From the NCBI GenBank assembly GCA_034509425.1, contig JAVTVJ010000539.1, positions 62,001 through 126,000 of the forward strand: DNA of 64,000 nucleotides, given 5' to 3'. A program made the translations under genes and the position numbers. Below are positions 1-12,960 of this stretch, piece after piece (position 1 is the stretch's first letter; every line of letters begins with the position of its first letter). Under the pieces are notes generated by a model, which did no database searches, was not told the DNA's origin, and worked only from the letters and a program-made list of their open reading frames with translations. The stretch comes from Eopsaltria australis (taxonomy: Eukaryota > Chordata > Aves > Passeriformes > Petroicidae).

Positions 1-540
1 TATTTTTACCAACTATACTTCTGGTGAACAATATATGTACAGCAGAAATGACACCAAAGAAACAGAAATTGCAAACACTGAAGCTCCAAATATGCAATTT
101 GCTGCTCTGATGGCACAGAAGGGAATGCACTGAAATCCTCAGATTGCCTGTGCAGTTTTATTGTACCTATACATGACTTATATCAAACAGAGAGTTGCAA
201 AGACAAGTGACAGAATGATTTTTATCAAATCAGAGCTTAATATAGAGAAGTTTCATAGAGAAAGAATTACAAATTAACATAAAAACATACATATTAATTG
301 CATATCTGAAACTTTTACATGTACAGTAGGTGTCAAACATGCTGTAACCTGCAACCTTAGGTATTAATATTATGTCACTTTAGTTGTTTGCTTACACATG
401 AAACATGCACATAGAGGAAATTCAGGAAACCTACTGAGATGACATTGAAAAATTGCAATGCCTTTGTCAAGTCTCAGCGCATCATCAGTGCTGCATTCAT
501 TGCTTTGGCACATTATTTCACCTGTGGGTATTAGTTTCTA
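1..540. other. Intronic sequence, nothing recognised
   Basis: AT-rich unique-looking DNA left of the first CR1 fragment. No exon, RNA gene or repeat family recognised. Confidence 0.6.
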
Positions 541-1990
541 AGTTCCAGTCGAGTCCAAAGGCAGGGATACCTTCCACTAGACCAGGCTTCTCAAAACCCC
601 ATCCAATCTGGCCTTGAATGCTTCTAGGGATGGTGCATGCACAACTTCTCTGGGAAACCTGTGCCAGTGTTTCATCAACCATACAGTAAAAGACCCATTC
701 CTAATATGTAATACAACTCTACCTCCTTTCAGTTTGGAGCCATTTCCCCTTGTTCTGTCACTACGTTTTCTTGTAAAGAGTCTCTCTCCATGTTTCTTGC
801 AGCTCCCTTCAGGTACCAGGAGGCCACAATAAGGTCACCCTAAAGCCTTCTTTTCTCCAGGCTATACAATCCCAATTCTCTCAGCCTTTCCTCACAGGAG
901 AGGTGTTCCATCCCTCTAATCACCTTAGCGGCAGTCCTTCAACTGGTCAATATCCTTTCTGTGCTGGGGACCCCAGAAATGGACACAGCACTCCAGGTGG
1001 GGTCTTGCCCTTGGTGAAGCCATGCTGGATGTCTCAAATCAACTCCTCATCCTCCCTGTGCCTCCCTGTGCACAGCTTCTAGGAGGATTTGTTCCATGAT
1101 CTTGCCAGGCACAGAGAGAAGGCTGACAGGGCCTCATCTCTATCCTTTCTGAAGATGGGTACCATGTTTCACTTTATTCAGCCCCCTGAGATTCTGCCTG
1201 ACTGCCACAACTTTTCAAATATCAGGAAGAGCAGCTTGGCAACTACATCAGTGAATTTCCTCAGGAGTCTGGGATGCAGCTCATCAAGTCCTATAGACTT
1301 ATGTGTACTCAGGTTCCTCAGATGATCACAAACCTGGTATTTACTTACAGCTGGGAGTACTTAGACCCACCAGTCCCTTCCTGCTGTCCATCCCCTTAAG
1401 AGATGTGGGAAGATAGGCTGCCATTGAAGACTGAGGCAAAAAAAAATAGTTGAGTATCTCAGCCTTCTCCTTATCCACAGTTACCAGTTTTCCAGCATTT
1501 CCTATGAGGGGCATCCCCTTCTTTGACCTTCCTTTTCTGGTTAACACACCTAAAGGAGACGTTCTTATTCTTTATGTCCCTTGCCAATTTCAGGTTAGCA
1601 TTGCCTTGGCCTTCCTCACCCCATCCCTACACAACTGAACTTCATCGCTAAACCCCCCCCAAGTTATGAGTCCTTGTTTCCACTGTCTGCATTTGCTTCT
1701 CTTCCTTCAGTTTGACCAGCAGTTCCCTACTCAGCCATGCTGTCTCTTGCCTTCCTTGCCCAATTTCTTGCTCCTGAGGATCACTGGTCTATGGAAGACT
1801 TCTCTAAAGATATTAGGAGTTCTGTTCTCCCTTGTCCCTGAGGGCAGTTTCCCAGGGAATCCCACAGACTACCTCCCTGAAGAGCTGGAAGTCTGCTTTT
1901 CTTAAGTTTGGGGCCTAACTTTACTCCTTACCTGATTCACATTTTTCAGGACTGTAGCATCTGACTCACTAAGACATTTTTCTCCTCTTT
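541..1990 (-). mobile_element. CR1 LINE fragment with an internal deletion
   Basis: The plus strand reads as reverse-complemented CR1. The 3' part (about 541-1010) carries the familiar C-terminal ORF2 region. The part from about 1011 carries the upstream region around the start of the reverse transcriptase. A minus-strand frame at 1341-1547 retains a recognisable ORF2 stretch (GKLVTVDKEKAEILNYFF). The central reverse-transcriptase region is missing at about 1008-1012, so this is either one copy with a deletion of several hundred bases or two adjacent fragments. The terminal tail repeat is not clear at the left end. The right edge is approximate. Confidence 0.85.
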
Positions 1991-4900
1991 AGAGGGGCAC
2001 TATTACCTGAAAACTCTATTACAGTCAGTTCCTCAAATTAACTGTGTTTATTGAACTTTAAATTACATAATAAAGACATACAGTCTGTAATTGCTGCTGT
2101 CAGTTTTGCCAGCTACTATTGACAACAGGGAGATCTTGTAAGTATTCTTTGATATTGAAGATGATGACAGACAAGATCTTATTTTCTTGGACAGTACCAC
2201 CATTATGTGAAGCTCTATATTCATTATTTTAAAGACACAGATCATACTTCACTATTGTCTGATGTAGACATTAGAGATATGTAGCAAGTTTTTATGTCTG
2301 AAGACTGTTCAGGAAGAACCATGCTCCAGCTTTGTTTTGCAATACGCTGTGTTAGTACCTGTGCAAAACTAATCATTCACTTGAAAAATTGTAGATATAT
2401 ATCTCTGTATACAGTTTAGCTTCAACTACACCACCTATACAAACTTTGGTGGAGCTATTACTCAGACAATATGATCTTTGAGCCTTTTTTCATAATCAGG
2501 ACACAGCTTTTTCCTCATTAAAATGGTGGTGAGTATTTTAACTCCTGGATGTGCCATTGATTTATCTCAAGTTCACCACACTAATAGCTGACACTACTAA
2601 ACTCAAAGATATTTTTAGAGCTTTTTAAGGCCTATGTAAAGACTTTTCGGAGAGTAGCCATAAAATAAATATTAAAAACAGCAGTAGATGCTTAAATATT
2701 GTTACGTAACAGACAATTAAAGACACATGCAGGGTCTCAAGCTAAGTTCAAGGACAGTTCTAGAATGCTTTTCAAACCTATAATGTCATTCTACAAATCC
2801 TGAACTGTCAGTAAAGTCATTAATATCGTTAAAGTCAATAATACTCTTTCTAAGAAATACAGCCTAAAATTTTACCTTTTCTTACTTATGAAATGAAAGG
2901 TAGATTTACTTGAAAGTACAAGCAAAAAACCACATAGAAGAGAACTTTAAAGGCAATAAAAACTATTTCCAAAAAATACATATAAAGAAAAGCATCTAGT
3001 ATCAAATAAGTGATGAAAATTAGAACAATCAAAAGAAGAAAATTAAACTGGTGCAGAAACAGAAAACTGAAGAGAATTGCTGGATGCAAGAATAAAACAA
3101 CTAACACAAAACAAAAGAAACGCCAGTGCATGCAGAGATTTTTCAGCTATACAAATCTAAAACGGAAAAGGATAGCTGAAGCTGCAATGTAAGCATGGAG
3201 CTGTGCAGCTCCTATGCACCAGCATAAAAAATACCAGTCCAGGGGGTTTGAACATGAAGAAGGAAGGTCTCAGGGTGTATAGAAAATGACAGCTGGTGTT
3301 TTTTAGGTAGGGAGGCAATACAAGGCAATCTCTGCTAGATTAAGAGATTATGTGCAATTATCTGGACTTTGTGATTTACATTTCAGCTAAACTCGACAGG
3401 TGGGAGAATTTCTATTACTTTCATTGAAAGAGTATCTTTTTGGGGTGAATTGTACCTCTCTTTATAAATTGAAGGTCTCTATTCCAACTCACAGTTCAGT
3501 AAGAAGATAAATCCACCTTTGTAACAGGCATCAAAATGTCTTGGGTAGTAAGAAAGGATTGGCTGGAATTCAGCTGGGGAAAGACAGCAATAGCTCAAAG
3601 CAGCCTGACCTGAGACCTGCAGCACTAAGGACATGACCCCATCACACCTGCCTACAGAAAGATGGTGCTGCTTATACTTTCAGGAGCTAACACAACACTT
3701 TCCAAAGTACGGCAGAGCTGCAGAGCTGAATCTTTCACATGCTCCACACTCCACTTTTCATTTGTGACTGAGTTAAGGATTTCAGAGAGGCATCAGTGGA
3801 ATTAAAATAATTCTATTAAGTAGAAAATAAATAGGAAAGGTATGTGTTGACAGAGTCAGGAATAAGGAGTTTTAATAATAAAAAAATCCCTAGGTCTCTG
3901 GGATCAGAATCTTCCAACCACAGGGATCAGGATCTTTTTGTGCTATAAGAATACAACAGAGTATATGTTGGAGAAACGGTAACTATTTAATTGTTTTAAC
4001 TTCTATCTAAAAGGAATAAATACTGTGTTAAAATGCTTTGTAATGCTCTTAATGGAACTCTTTCCCTCTCTTAGTAACCACTTAAACCAAGTTTCAAATT
4101 ATTATTTTTCCTCAGTCTCACACTAACCCATACCATTTTTCTTTCTGAGCAATATCTAATGCTACTGGGCAACGATTATATCCCAAGCAAATATTCAATA
4201 TCCTGAACAGATTCAACTTTGGTTCTGCTTCAGATTACTGTCCATGTGCACTGGCTGGCTGTATAACAGCAAGAAAAGATGTTTGTCATTATAACACTGT
4301 CTTTCTGAAGTATTAGTGTTAGGATTTCTGCATAGAGAAATTACTAAAGTAATTCCTGTAGCTGCACCGGAAGTATAATCAAATAAACCACTATGTAAAA
4401 TGAGTGTGAAATTTTGAGTATGAAATGAAATTTATCTGGCTCTTTTCCACTATATAAATATTTTGCTGCATTTCTTCTCATGGCAGAAGAAATCCTTCTG
4501 GCAATAAAAACAATTTTGCAAGACCATGAACTGAAAGAGCATTTCAACATCTGCAGTCTTACCTTCATCTGCAGCACTTGGCAATGGTTTTAGCAACACT
4601 TTTTAATTTATTTCAGAGACTTCCTGCAAGAGGACTAATTATGCATGCAGTGGATGGGAAGTCTCCAGGTCAAAGAAACAAGAGTTATCTTTTGGAGGGA
4701 CATAGACTGGAATGAACAAAGTTGTGCAAGAGTTCTCCAAGCAAAGGATTTCTCTGCTGTCAGTTCAAAATACAAGGGGAATGTCCCCCAATTAGTTAGT
4801 GAGGTGAGATATTTGTTTCTTTAAATCATCTTACATTTTGCACTAAGTACAATAATCCAACATTCCCCTTCCAATGGTATTTATTTGGTATTTTATGATG

Positions 4901-6442
4901 ACAAGTCCCTGATTCAGTGTACTTTGCACTAGGTTAGAAGGGTTCCTGAGCCCGTCATTCTTCCTCTGATCTTTTCCTTTTCCTTGGTGGGTTTTTGCAT
5001 TTATTGTGGTGAGCAGTTAACTAGTAGGCAACATATACCAGTTCAACAGCTGCTCACTACAGTATACATGTTTCCTCACATATAAAGAAAGCACAGCACA
5101 CAGCTTGCAAGTAGAACTATAAAAATGCCAACCCAGAGTTATTAGACCATAAAATCTTCCCCAAATTTTTCTCCATTACATACTTGAAACCTCACAACTC
5201 TACTATAGTTTGTGGAGTATTTTCAATCCCAGAGTATGCTAGCAAGAAACTTTCAATCATATCAATGTCCCAAAACAACTGATTGCTAACCCACTAAAGA
5301 ACTCCAAAGCACCACCTATATAACTGGCCTTATCATCACTTGCCCTGCAGAAAGCGTCTGCAAACTCTGTATCAGTTTGCAAGCCCATAGGGTTTCAGTT
5401 TGGAAAATAAACATTGTGGTTCTACTTTGCTACATTGATACAAAAAATTGACAGGAAAGTGAGGGCCACAATAAACACTCCCTTCGCCTACTGACAGGCA
5501 AAAAGATACCTTTGTAAAACAATGATTCAGTGCCTCCACACATCACGTCTAGCAACACCACAGTTTTGCACATATTTGCACTCTGCTCCAATTTGGAAGC
5601 ATCTAATGGCATTTTATTTCTCAAAGCTGAATTGCTTCGGTTTCATTTATAAATATTAAGGTTAAAAATTGTTTGTGTATTTCAGCAACTAAATATACAG
5701 CTGGATTAATTTTCCTAAATCATATTAGCTTTAATGAGCATTAATTGTCCAGTTGTTAGAATAAGTCTAGCAAATGCTGGCTCTCTTGCCAATTAACTCA
5801 GCAAGGGTCAGTTCTATCATCAGGTAAAAACACAAGGGGCTCTATGTGAAAAAATGCAAAAGTGAACAACATACTTTGAATTCTGCAGTGTAAACAAAAG
5901 ATTAGAATATGCTTCTGGCTAATACCAATCCATTTGCATGGCAGAGAAACCTGGATCTATATACAATATTGCTGAATAAAAAAAAAACCACAAGAAGTTG
6001 AGTTCATTAGCAAGCGATTTCAATTTATGAAGCTGGCCCAGAGGGAACATAACTTGAAAAACAGTGCCCTCATTCTGAGAATGTTGAATCAGGTCATTGA
6101 TATGATTGTACATTAACGCATCACGCAAAACAAATTCATGTCACAAATAGCCAGGAAATTATACTACACTACCTGACTCCATTTCTAACAAAGCACAGGC
6201 AAAACCCTGCACTGAATACTAATATTTTTGACACAGCAGAACACGCAATCCCAGAGACGTTAATAAACAAAACCCATTAGAAATAACACTTTGCTACTAT
6301 TTAATGGAAAACTTATATAAATTGTCAGAGAAACTGTTTTTCCAGGTCCATAAATTCCTGGACTGGAAACATCTGAAGTTTGTTTACAAGATGCCTTGCC
6401 ACTCGATCTTCACAGCAGTATCCCTGGGAGTTGGAAGACTAA

Positions 6443-6492
6443 TTCCCTTAACATGGTCAGTTTTGTTTTCCCTTAACATGGTCAATTTTGTT
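6443..6492. repeat. 25-bp tandem duplication
   Basis: Two adjacent 25-bp copies (TTCCCTTAACATGGTCA...), 6443-6467 and 6468-6492, differ at one position (G/A). Confidence 0.95.
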
Positions 6493-6629
6493 TTAAAGCA
6501 GGATAGTGTACTGCTTTGCAGCAGACCAGGAGCATCATTACTTTCAGCTCCACCTACACAATTCGTCCTGATACAAGCTGCTGACTTACACATCAAACTC
6601 TGTTAACCTCACTACCAGTACTGAGTTAT

Positions 6630-6650
6630 TTCAGCACCTTCAGACAGAAC
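6630..6650 (+). promoter_or_regulatory. RE1/REST-like motif with altered spacing
   Basis: TTCAGCACC, a perfect left half of the neuron-restrictive silencer element, is followed by AGACAG, one mismatch from the right half. The gap is 3 nt instead of the canonical 2. SH3GL2 is a neuronal gene, so a REST site would be sensible, but the spacing makes this weak. Confidence 0.25.
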
Positions 6651-8015
6651 ATTTAATTACCCTAATAACTCATATAATAACATATTCACAGATCGTATGT
6701 CATCCTAGGTTACATTAATTGCTTTGTTTTATGTCCACTTTGGAGAAGTCAAAATCACCCCTTAACACAGCTTTGCTGAAGTAATTTCTTCAAACATGTT
6801 AAGCTTCAATTCAACTTAGAGGAACAATTTTCCATATTTTTTCCCTCTACATACTATAAATTCATATTGCTTTTAAGAGCAAAGTAAGCATTAAAACCAC
6901 CAGTGTAAGAATTAAAATCTTTGTGTTTTCCTGAAGTACAAAATCAGAAATACAACTCAAATTTGTTCCTACCACTATCTGAAAAAGAGCAATAACTATG
7001 ATCACATTATATACAGAATGTACTCTGCTTACAGAGACCCACTGTGACTGCTGATGACATAAAAGCTGAGACAGACAAGTCTTTGTTTCTTTATAGTATA
7101 GACTTTCAGTCTTAAATCATCTTTTTTTTATATCAAACAGATTCTTGCTTCCATAAAATTTCAGTCCTTGTTCTCACCTTATAAAAATTTTCTGACTTAG
7201 GTTAACAGTGGTGATGAATTCTGAGCCCTAAACAGGTTTTAAATTCTGCTTTGTTTTCTGCAGGAAGTATCTGCTTTCTCACAGCTCTCTAGCATAGCAC
7301 TGAGCAGAGCACTTTAATCAATTGCAGAATGCTTTCAAGCTGTGGTGCCTATTTGGCACTGTCCTGAGATCGTAATTTGACAGTCTGCTACTTCTCAGCT
7401 TTGCTACTGCAATTCAGTATTTGCAAGGCTCAGAGGGACTTCCATAAGCTTCAGTTATATATAATACAGCTCATCAGCTCCTCACCAGGAACAGCAAGTC
7501 AGCACTGTCCTTTCTCTTCTGCTGAAGTTTTAAATTATCTTTAAGATGAAATCATTGTCTTGTGGTATTATCAGTGATGGAGGTCCCACATCTCCCTCAC
7601 AACTTTGCATGGTTTCATAGGAGTCATACATGTCACAAGGAAATAGGTTATCTGAAAAAACACAGAATCCAGTAAGCTATGACAGCTCTAGAACTCTACA
7701 CATTGCAAAACCAGAATGTGGCCCATTGAGGTTGAGAATTGATCTACGAGGCCTGAATCTCATGCAATGTATCTCCTATGCAGTGCAGTGCAATGCTGCT
7801 CATGCAGATACGAAGCAGAGAGGGTAGGTGGGCACTGGGAGTGTCTGAAGCAAACGTTGTCCAAGGACAGTTGCTTCATACCTTCAAAACAGTGAGAAAG
7901 CAGGCACAGATAACCAGAAGTCAATTTGTAGTTTTGGGTAGCCTTATTTTACCAAAAATTTTCCACTGCTCTTATGTAAATCACTGCTAAAAATACATCT
8001 TTTTCACAGGTAGTC

Positions 8016-8460
8016 TTAGAATCATAGACTCAATTAGGCTGGAAAACACCTCAAATATGACCATCAAGTTCAAACCAGTTAACCTGGCACTGCGAAGTCC
8101 ACCACTAAACCATGCCTCTCAATGCCACATCCACATGATTTTTGAACACTTCTGGGGATGGTGATTCAACTGAGAAGTCTTTTACAATGTCTGATCATCC
8201 TTTCTGTGAAAATGCTTTTCTAATATTCAATTCAAACCTCTTCTGGTGCAACTCGAGGCTGTTACCTCTTGTCCCACTGCTGGTTGCCTGGGAAAAGAAG
8301 CTGACCCTCACCACACCCTCCTCTCAGGCAGCTGCAGAGAGCAATAAGGTGCCGCCTGGGCCTCCTTTTCTCCAGGCTAAACAAACCCAGCTCCCTCAGC
8401 CACTCCTCACAGGACTTGGGCTCCTGTCCCTTCCCTAGCTTCATCGCCCTTCTTTTCCCT
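8016..8460 (-). mobile_element. CR1 LINE 3' fragment
   Basis: It begins with a degenerate form of the CR1 tail (AGAATCATAGA on the plus strand) followed by the TTAGGCTGGAAAACACCTC-type 3' UTR. It then gives reverse-complemented ORF2 C-terminal sequence ending near a region equivalent to LRELGLFSLEKRR, which is visible in the minus frame 8262-8495. It is 5'-truncated, many-times mutated and in the same orientation as the host gene. Confidence 0.9.
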
Positions 8461-9005
8461 GAATTATTCAGAATAGATTGCTGTGTGCAGCACACAGCAT
8501 ATCTCTATATAGACATGCAACTTCAACATTATCACTTCTGCCATGAAAAAGTTTCACCAGCTTTTAAATAGAAGTTCATTACTTGATCATTAATAAATCA
8601 TTTGTGTTTTTAAATTTACTGTGTGACTTTGTTATCAGCATTCAAGGAGGTAAAATTTGAAATAAATATTTCACGCGAGAGTTAAGATACAGATAAATTC
8701 TTCCAAAATAAGGAATTCTTACAAAATGAGGTATTATCAAGCAGCTAAAAAATTAAAAATAAAAAAAAAAAGAGAAGAAATTTCCCCTATCCTTTAAGAA
8801 CTACAGGATACTTTGCATTATCATGCTAGAATCATTACCAGAGAAGCACACTGACTTCCTGTCTGTAAATATAATTTATTTATGAGCAGGTTTTATTCCA
8901 CTTTTGTACCCCAGCATTGTTCTGGGCTGTTTAATAAGCTTCCTGAGCTATTCTGAAATACTCAGAAAAATGTCAGACCATTTTTATCAATAAATTAGCT
9001 GAAAA

Positions 9006-9031
9006 CAACAACAACAACAACAAAAAAAAAA
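9006..9031. repeat. (CAA)6 with A-run
   Basis: Six CAA units at 9006-9023 run into a homopolymer A tract. Confidence 0.9.
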
Positions 9032-10840
9032 TAGGCTAAAAAAACCAACTAACAAAAAACCCTGCATTATTCCTTTCAAGGAATAATGAACTCTTTACCA
9101 CCACAAAGTATAGGATCTCAATATATTCCTTTACTTATCCATTTCACATTTTTCCCTCCAGATAAATGTTCTTTTTGGCTTATGAGACAGGTTTCTTTTA
9201 TGCTGGTCCAGCTGGATTTATAGTTTAAAAAATATTACCACCTTCAAATCCAAGGGACAGTGTTGTAAATGAAAAAATAAATATAGAACTTTATCTAAGT
9301 GTTTCAGAAAAAGCACACCAAAAGTGGGTAGTCCTAACAAAATGTAATATTGGAAGCAATCTCTCTATCACAGATAGATTTCAACATGGGCTATCACTGA
9401 CTTTCTGATATGTACAAATGCCAAAAAGAAAGGAACAGTGTAGTCACATCTGCCACAATTCAAAAGCAACACCCAACAATCCCCTTTTAGAGCAAACATA
9501 ATGCTCACCTTCCACATGCTCAAATACTGTATACCCTAGAGAAGATTTTCTTCAAATACAGAAATTACTGATCTATCTTGAAGGTATGAACTCAAACATA
9601 TCAGAGCAATTGACATGATTACGTCCTAGCTCAGGAAAGAAGTACGGGTTATTACATAATTTAATCTGCCAGCTGTACCACTATTCTCATCTGATTAGTC
9701 AGTTTGCTCACACTGCCATGTGAGATAAAAACATGCAACATGTAACTGGCCTATGCAGTGTATGAGAATGTTCTGTGCTGATCACAGGAAGCTCTCCTGG
9801 GATCAGATTTATCTCTTAATTTGAACACATTAACAAAAATGAAAAGCAAGCTCTAGTGGAAGATGCTAGATCTCAAGCAGGATTGTCACCTCTGTGATTC
9901 TTTGCATTAGAGACCAATTAGACCAGGCCGAAAGAGAAGCTGGTACTGATAGCTCTTGGACAGCACCAGCCTAAGCTGCCAGGCTCTCCCTCATTTCCCT
10001 TGGGGAAAAACTGCCATGCCAAATCTATCCCCACACTACATAATCTGAAATGCCCCACTGAACCTAGCCCTTCCCCAAAGGCTTCCTCCTTCCCTGTCTG
10101 GAATTTCCCAGGTGTTTTGCTTAGCACACATAACTGTATAAAATGTCATGGTCCATGGTGCATTACCACCCTGTCCCCTGCCCTCCAAGCCTGGCTCTGG
10201 GGACCAGAGCAAATGGCCCACCATCCTCCCTCTAAGCAGTCAGGATTACCATGCCCAGACTCAAGGACAGGAGACCCCAGGTCTCTGCTACCTCAACAGA
10301 GCAAGAATAGAATGTCCTCACACTGGTTACCCTGAGAAGCAGGTGCCACCAGATCCTTAAAAGAGGGGAGACAGTTTTTACACTACCCTCCTCCTGCCAT
10401 CTGAAAGCCAATTACATTCGAGTACTGAGCCTGTCAAAACATCACATTTTACGCTGCTGTCAGTGCAGCTTGATGTGTACACCTGTAACAATACAGGCAC
10501 AACTGAATTGTTGACTTCTTGTTAATGGTGTATTAATGTGGAGGAACTCTCACATTTACCAGAAATCCAGACATATGACCAACATAAAAAACAAGTAGTT
10601 TATGTAAGTTATTCTTTTTCGATCAGAAAATGGTTTCAATATTGAGCAAGTGGACCTAAGATGCTGTAAAATTATTAATGTGCTGTTGCCTGGATACGGT
10701 TTTTTCCTATTTCATTCCCAAGCAACTTTACAAAAATCTAGGTTACCTTTGTTCTAGTTGTCCAACTGAAAAGTAAAAAGTCCTTAACATTCAGAGAAGT
10801 AATGCAGCAGTTGTCTCAACTTGAAGATATGTATTCTTTG

Positions 10841-10984
10841 ATTTGATATATATGTATATAAACTTTTAAATTAAATATTTTAAATTTATAATAGTATATA
10901 AGTTTATAAAAATATGTAACCATAATAAATTGTATTATGTATGTACAATAAATTGCATTATATTAATAATAAATTGTATTTCTA
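10841..10984. repeat. AT-rich low-complexity tract
   Basis: About 145 bp almost entirely A and T, starting with TATATATGTATATAAAC-type sequence. AATAAATTG(T/C)ATTAT recurs three times at irregular spacing in the second half. Confidence 0.85.
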
Positions 10985-11763
10985 ATGAGTTATTTGGAAT
11001 CTACAATTATTTCTGAAGTCTGTTTCTATATTTATTGTTAAAATGCTGTCTATGTAACTGTATTTTAGAGACATAAGAACAGATGAACTAAACCACATGC
11101 ATAAAATTGTTTTAAAGATACGGAAGGCTTTATAGACACATTCAAAAATACAAGAAATGTCACAACTAGACTTTCTAAATAGCTTAAATTTAGCTTCTAA
11201 TGTGCTCTCTCCGTATATCACTAAAGTATATAAAATTTTACTATTTTTGAACTAGTTGCAGTTTCATTATAATTTTCTCATTCACTATATAGAATAGGCA
11301 GCATTATTTTAAAAAACCCATGGGTTTTGCTCTGTTTCAGCTCTTCTGTGCAATCTGTACAGAACAGTCTTATAACAAAACAAAAACCTGCATAAAGATT
11401 AAATTCTCCATAACATCAATTCCCACCATATTAATTAATACCTGAGTGCTACAAAACCATGTTTGAATTTATTTTGATAAAAACTCTGTAGAAAACCCTA
11501 TGTTTTTTTTGTTTACTAAATACAGTTTTGATATTCCTTTAATCTGGTATTTATAGATTGACAAGCATACATGATCATAAACACCTTTGCTGTTGTACAA
11601 AGCTTAAACCCCGCTCACAGAATTTTTGTTTACAGTACAGTAGCAACAGGCGCTTCAGAGTTTCACTCAGACATTTCTAACTGCATTGCTCAATACTGAA
11701 GGTGCTCAAGAGAACATCACTCATCTAAATATTGCCTTAGTGAACCCCTCATGTCCTCAGGGA

Positions 11764-11788
11764 AAACATGTCTTCAGAAGACATGTCA
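11764..11788. promoter_or_regulatory. p53-family response-element-like palindrome
   Basis: Two decamers, AAACATGTCT (11764-11773) and AGACATGTCA (11779-11788), are separated by 5 bp. They match the RRRCWWGYYY half-site at 19 of 20 positions and are embedded in a 21-bp odd palindrome at 11766-11786. Binding is not shown by sequence. Confidence 0.4.
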
Positions 11789-11983
11789 TACTTTAATTCT
11801 GAAATACTTGAAGGTAGGTATCACAAGACATCTCAATTATTCCAACTGACTGCAGTGAGAATAATGCAGTTAAAGACCACTACAACTCAAATGGGGCTAA
11901 AAAACATACATCTTCCAAGTAAGTTTTAAAAAGTCTATTTACTTGTTTTACAAATTCACCAGTACAAAGTACAAGGGATGATC

Positions 11984-12112
11984 AAGAGCAGAAAATAGAG
12001 AAACAGAAAAAGCAGAAGAACAGAGAAATAAGAAAAAGAAAGGGAGGAAATAAAGAAAATAAGCAGAATGTGAAAAGAAAACTGAAAAGTGAAAGAAATA
12101 AAAAAATAATCC
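11984..12112. repeat. Purine-rich (GA/A) tract
   Basis: About 130 bp with very few pyrimidines on the plus strand (AGAAAATAGAGAAACAG and similar). The minus-strand frames across it are Phe/Ser/Leu-rich artefacts of the composition. Confidence 0.8.
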
Positions 12113-12849
12113 ACAAAACATGCCCTGTTTAATAGACCTTGCTTGCACAACAGTGTCTTTATCTGCAGTTTGATGGAACAAGCATAGCAGTGACAACTAA
12201 TTTCCTGAATTGCAGCTTGTGGCTAATTTGTTGCATGACCTAGAAAAAGTAGTCTCTAATGAAGTCATAAGTAATTTTACCATACACAGTAACATTTCAT
12301 CTAGTCACATGCAGTATACGTCCAGCCACACAGCGACAGACCTTGTACTGCACCCCCAAGAGTGAGGGTTGTCATGGCTACTGCTACTTCAAAAGTCTTG
12401 ACTTCTTGTGACTAACATCTTATGTTTAAAAATAGTATTATGACAAAATATAAGAGATGAAAAATACATCTTTGGGCATGATGATATGAAAACACAGTAA
12501 AAATATGGCTCTTTTAAAAATCTAAACCATTTACAATCACACAATATGAAAGAAAAAAATTAACTTGGATTTTTTTCCATACATCTAACAAAAGCACTCC
12601 TTAATGTCCCTAACAAGACACAATTCCTAAAATCATGATGGAACTCAGGGCAATTAATGTCCATTTTTAATAAGATGCCCTCCAAATTGAAAAATTATCA
12701 CAATTAAAATAGTTGGCACTGAATGATCTGGTTGTGGTAACAATTTGTTACACATACAAGCCCATCTCATTGATTTTTTTTTTAATGCCATGCTGAGGCT
12801 TTATGAGTTTGTGAAAATCTTGCTTAATTAAGAGCCACAAAATCACAAC

Positions 12850-12960
12850 TAAAATAAAGGAAAAAAAAAAAACAAAAAAAACCAACCCCCCCCAAAAAAA
12901 CAAAAAACCACCTGCCCAAAAAAAAAAAAAAGAAAAAAAAAAAAGGAAAAAGAATATTTT
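12850..12960. repeat. Poly(A)-rich tract with C-runs
   Basis: About 110 bp dominated by A-runs of 7-14 bases, interrupted by an eight-base C-run and short CC and GG interruptions. Confidence 0.9.

Larger units (their letters stand above)
1991..8015. other. Intronic sequence between CR1 copies
   Basis: AT-rich, with only short chance frames of up to 100 codons. The 25-bp duplication at 6443 and the RE1-like motif at 6630 are the only structures I can support. Confidence 0.6.

Noticed and set aside
10000..10335. 111-codon plus-strand frame in a locally GC-richer patch
   Set aside because: Overlapping frames are open on the other strand too, no recognisable domain, no splice context that I could defend.
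11948..12196. Phe/Ser-rich minus-strand frames resembling a membrane protein
   Set aside because: Produced by a purine-rich low-complexity tract on the plus strand.
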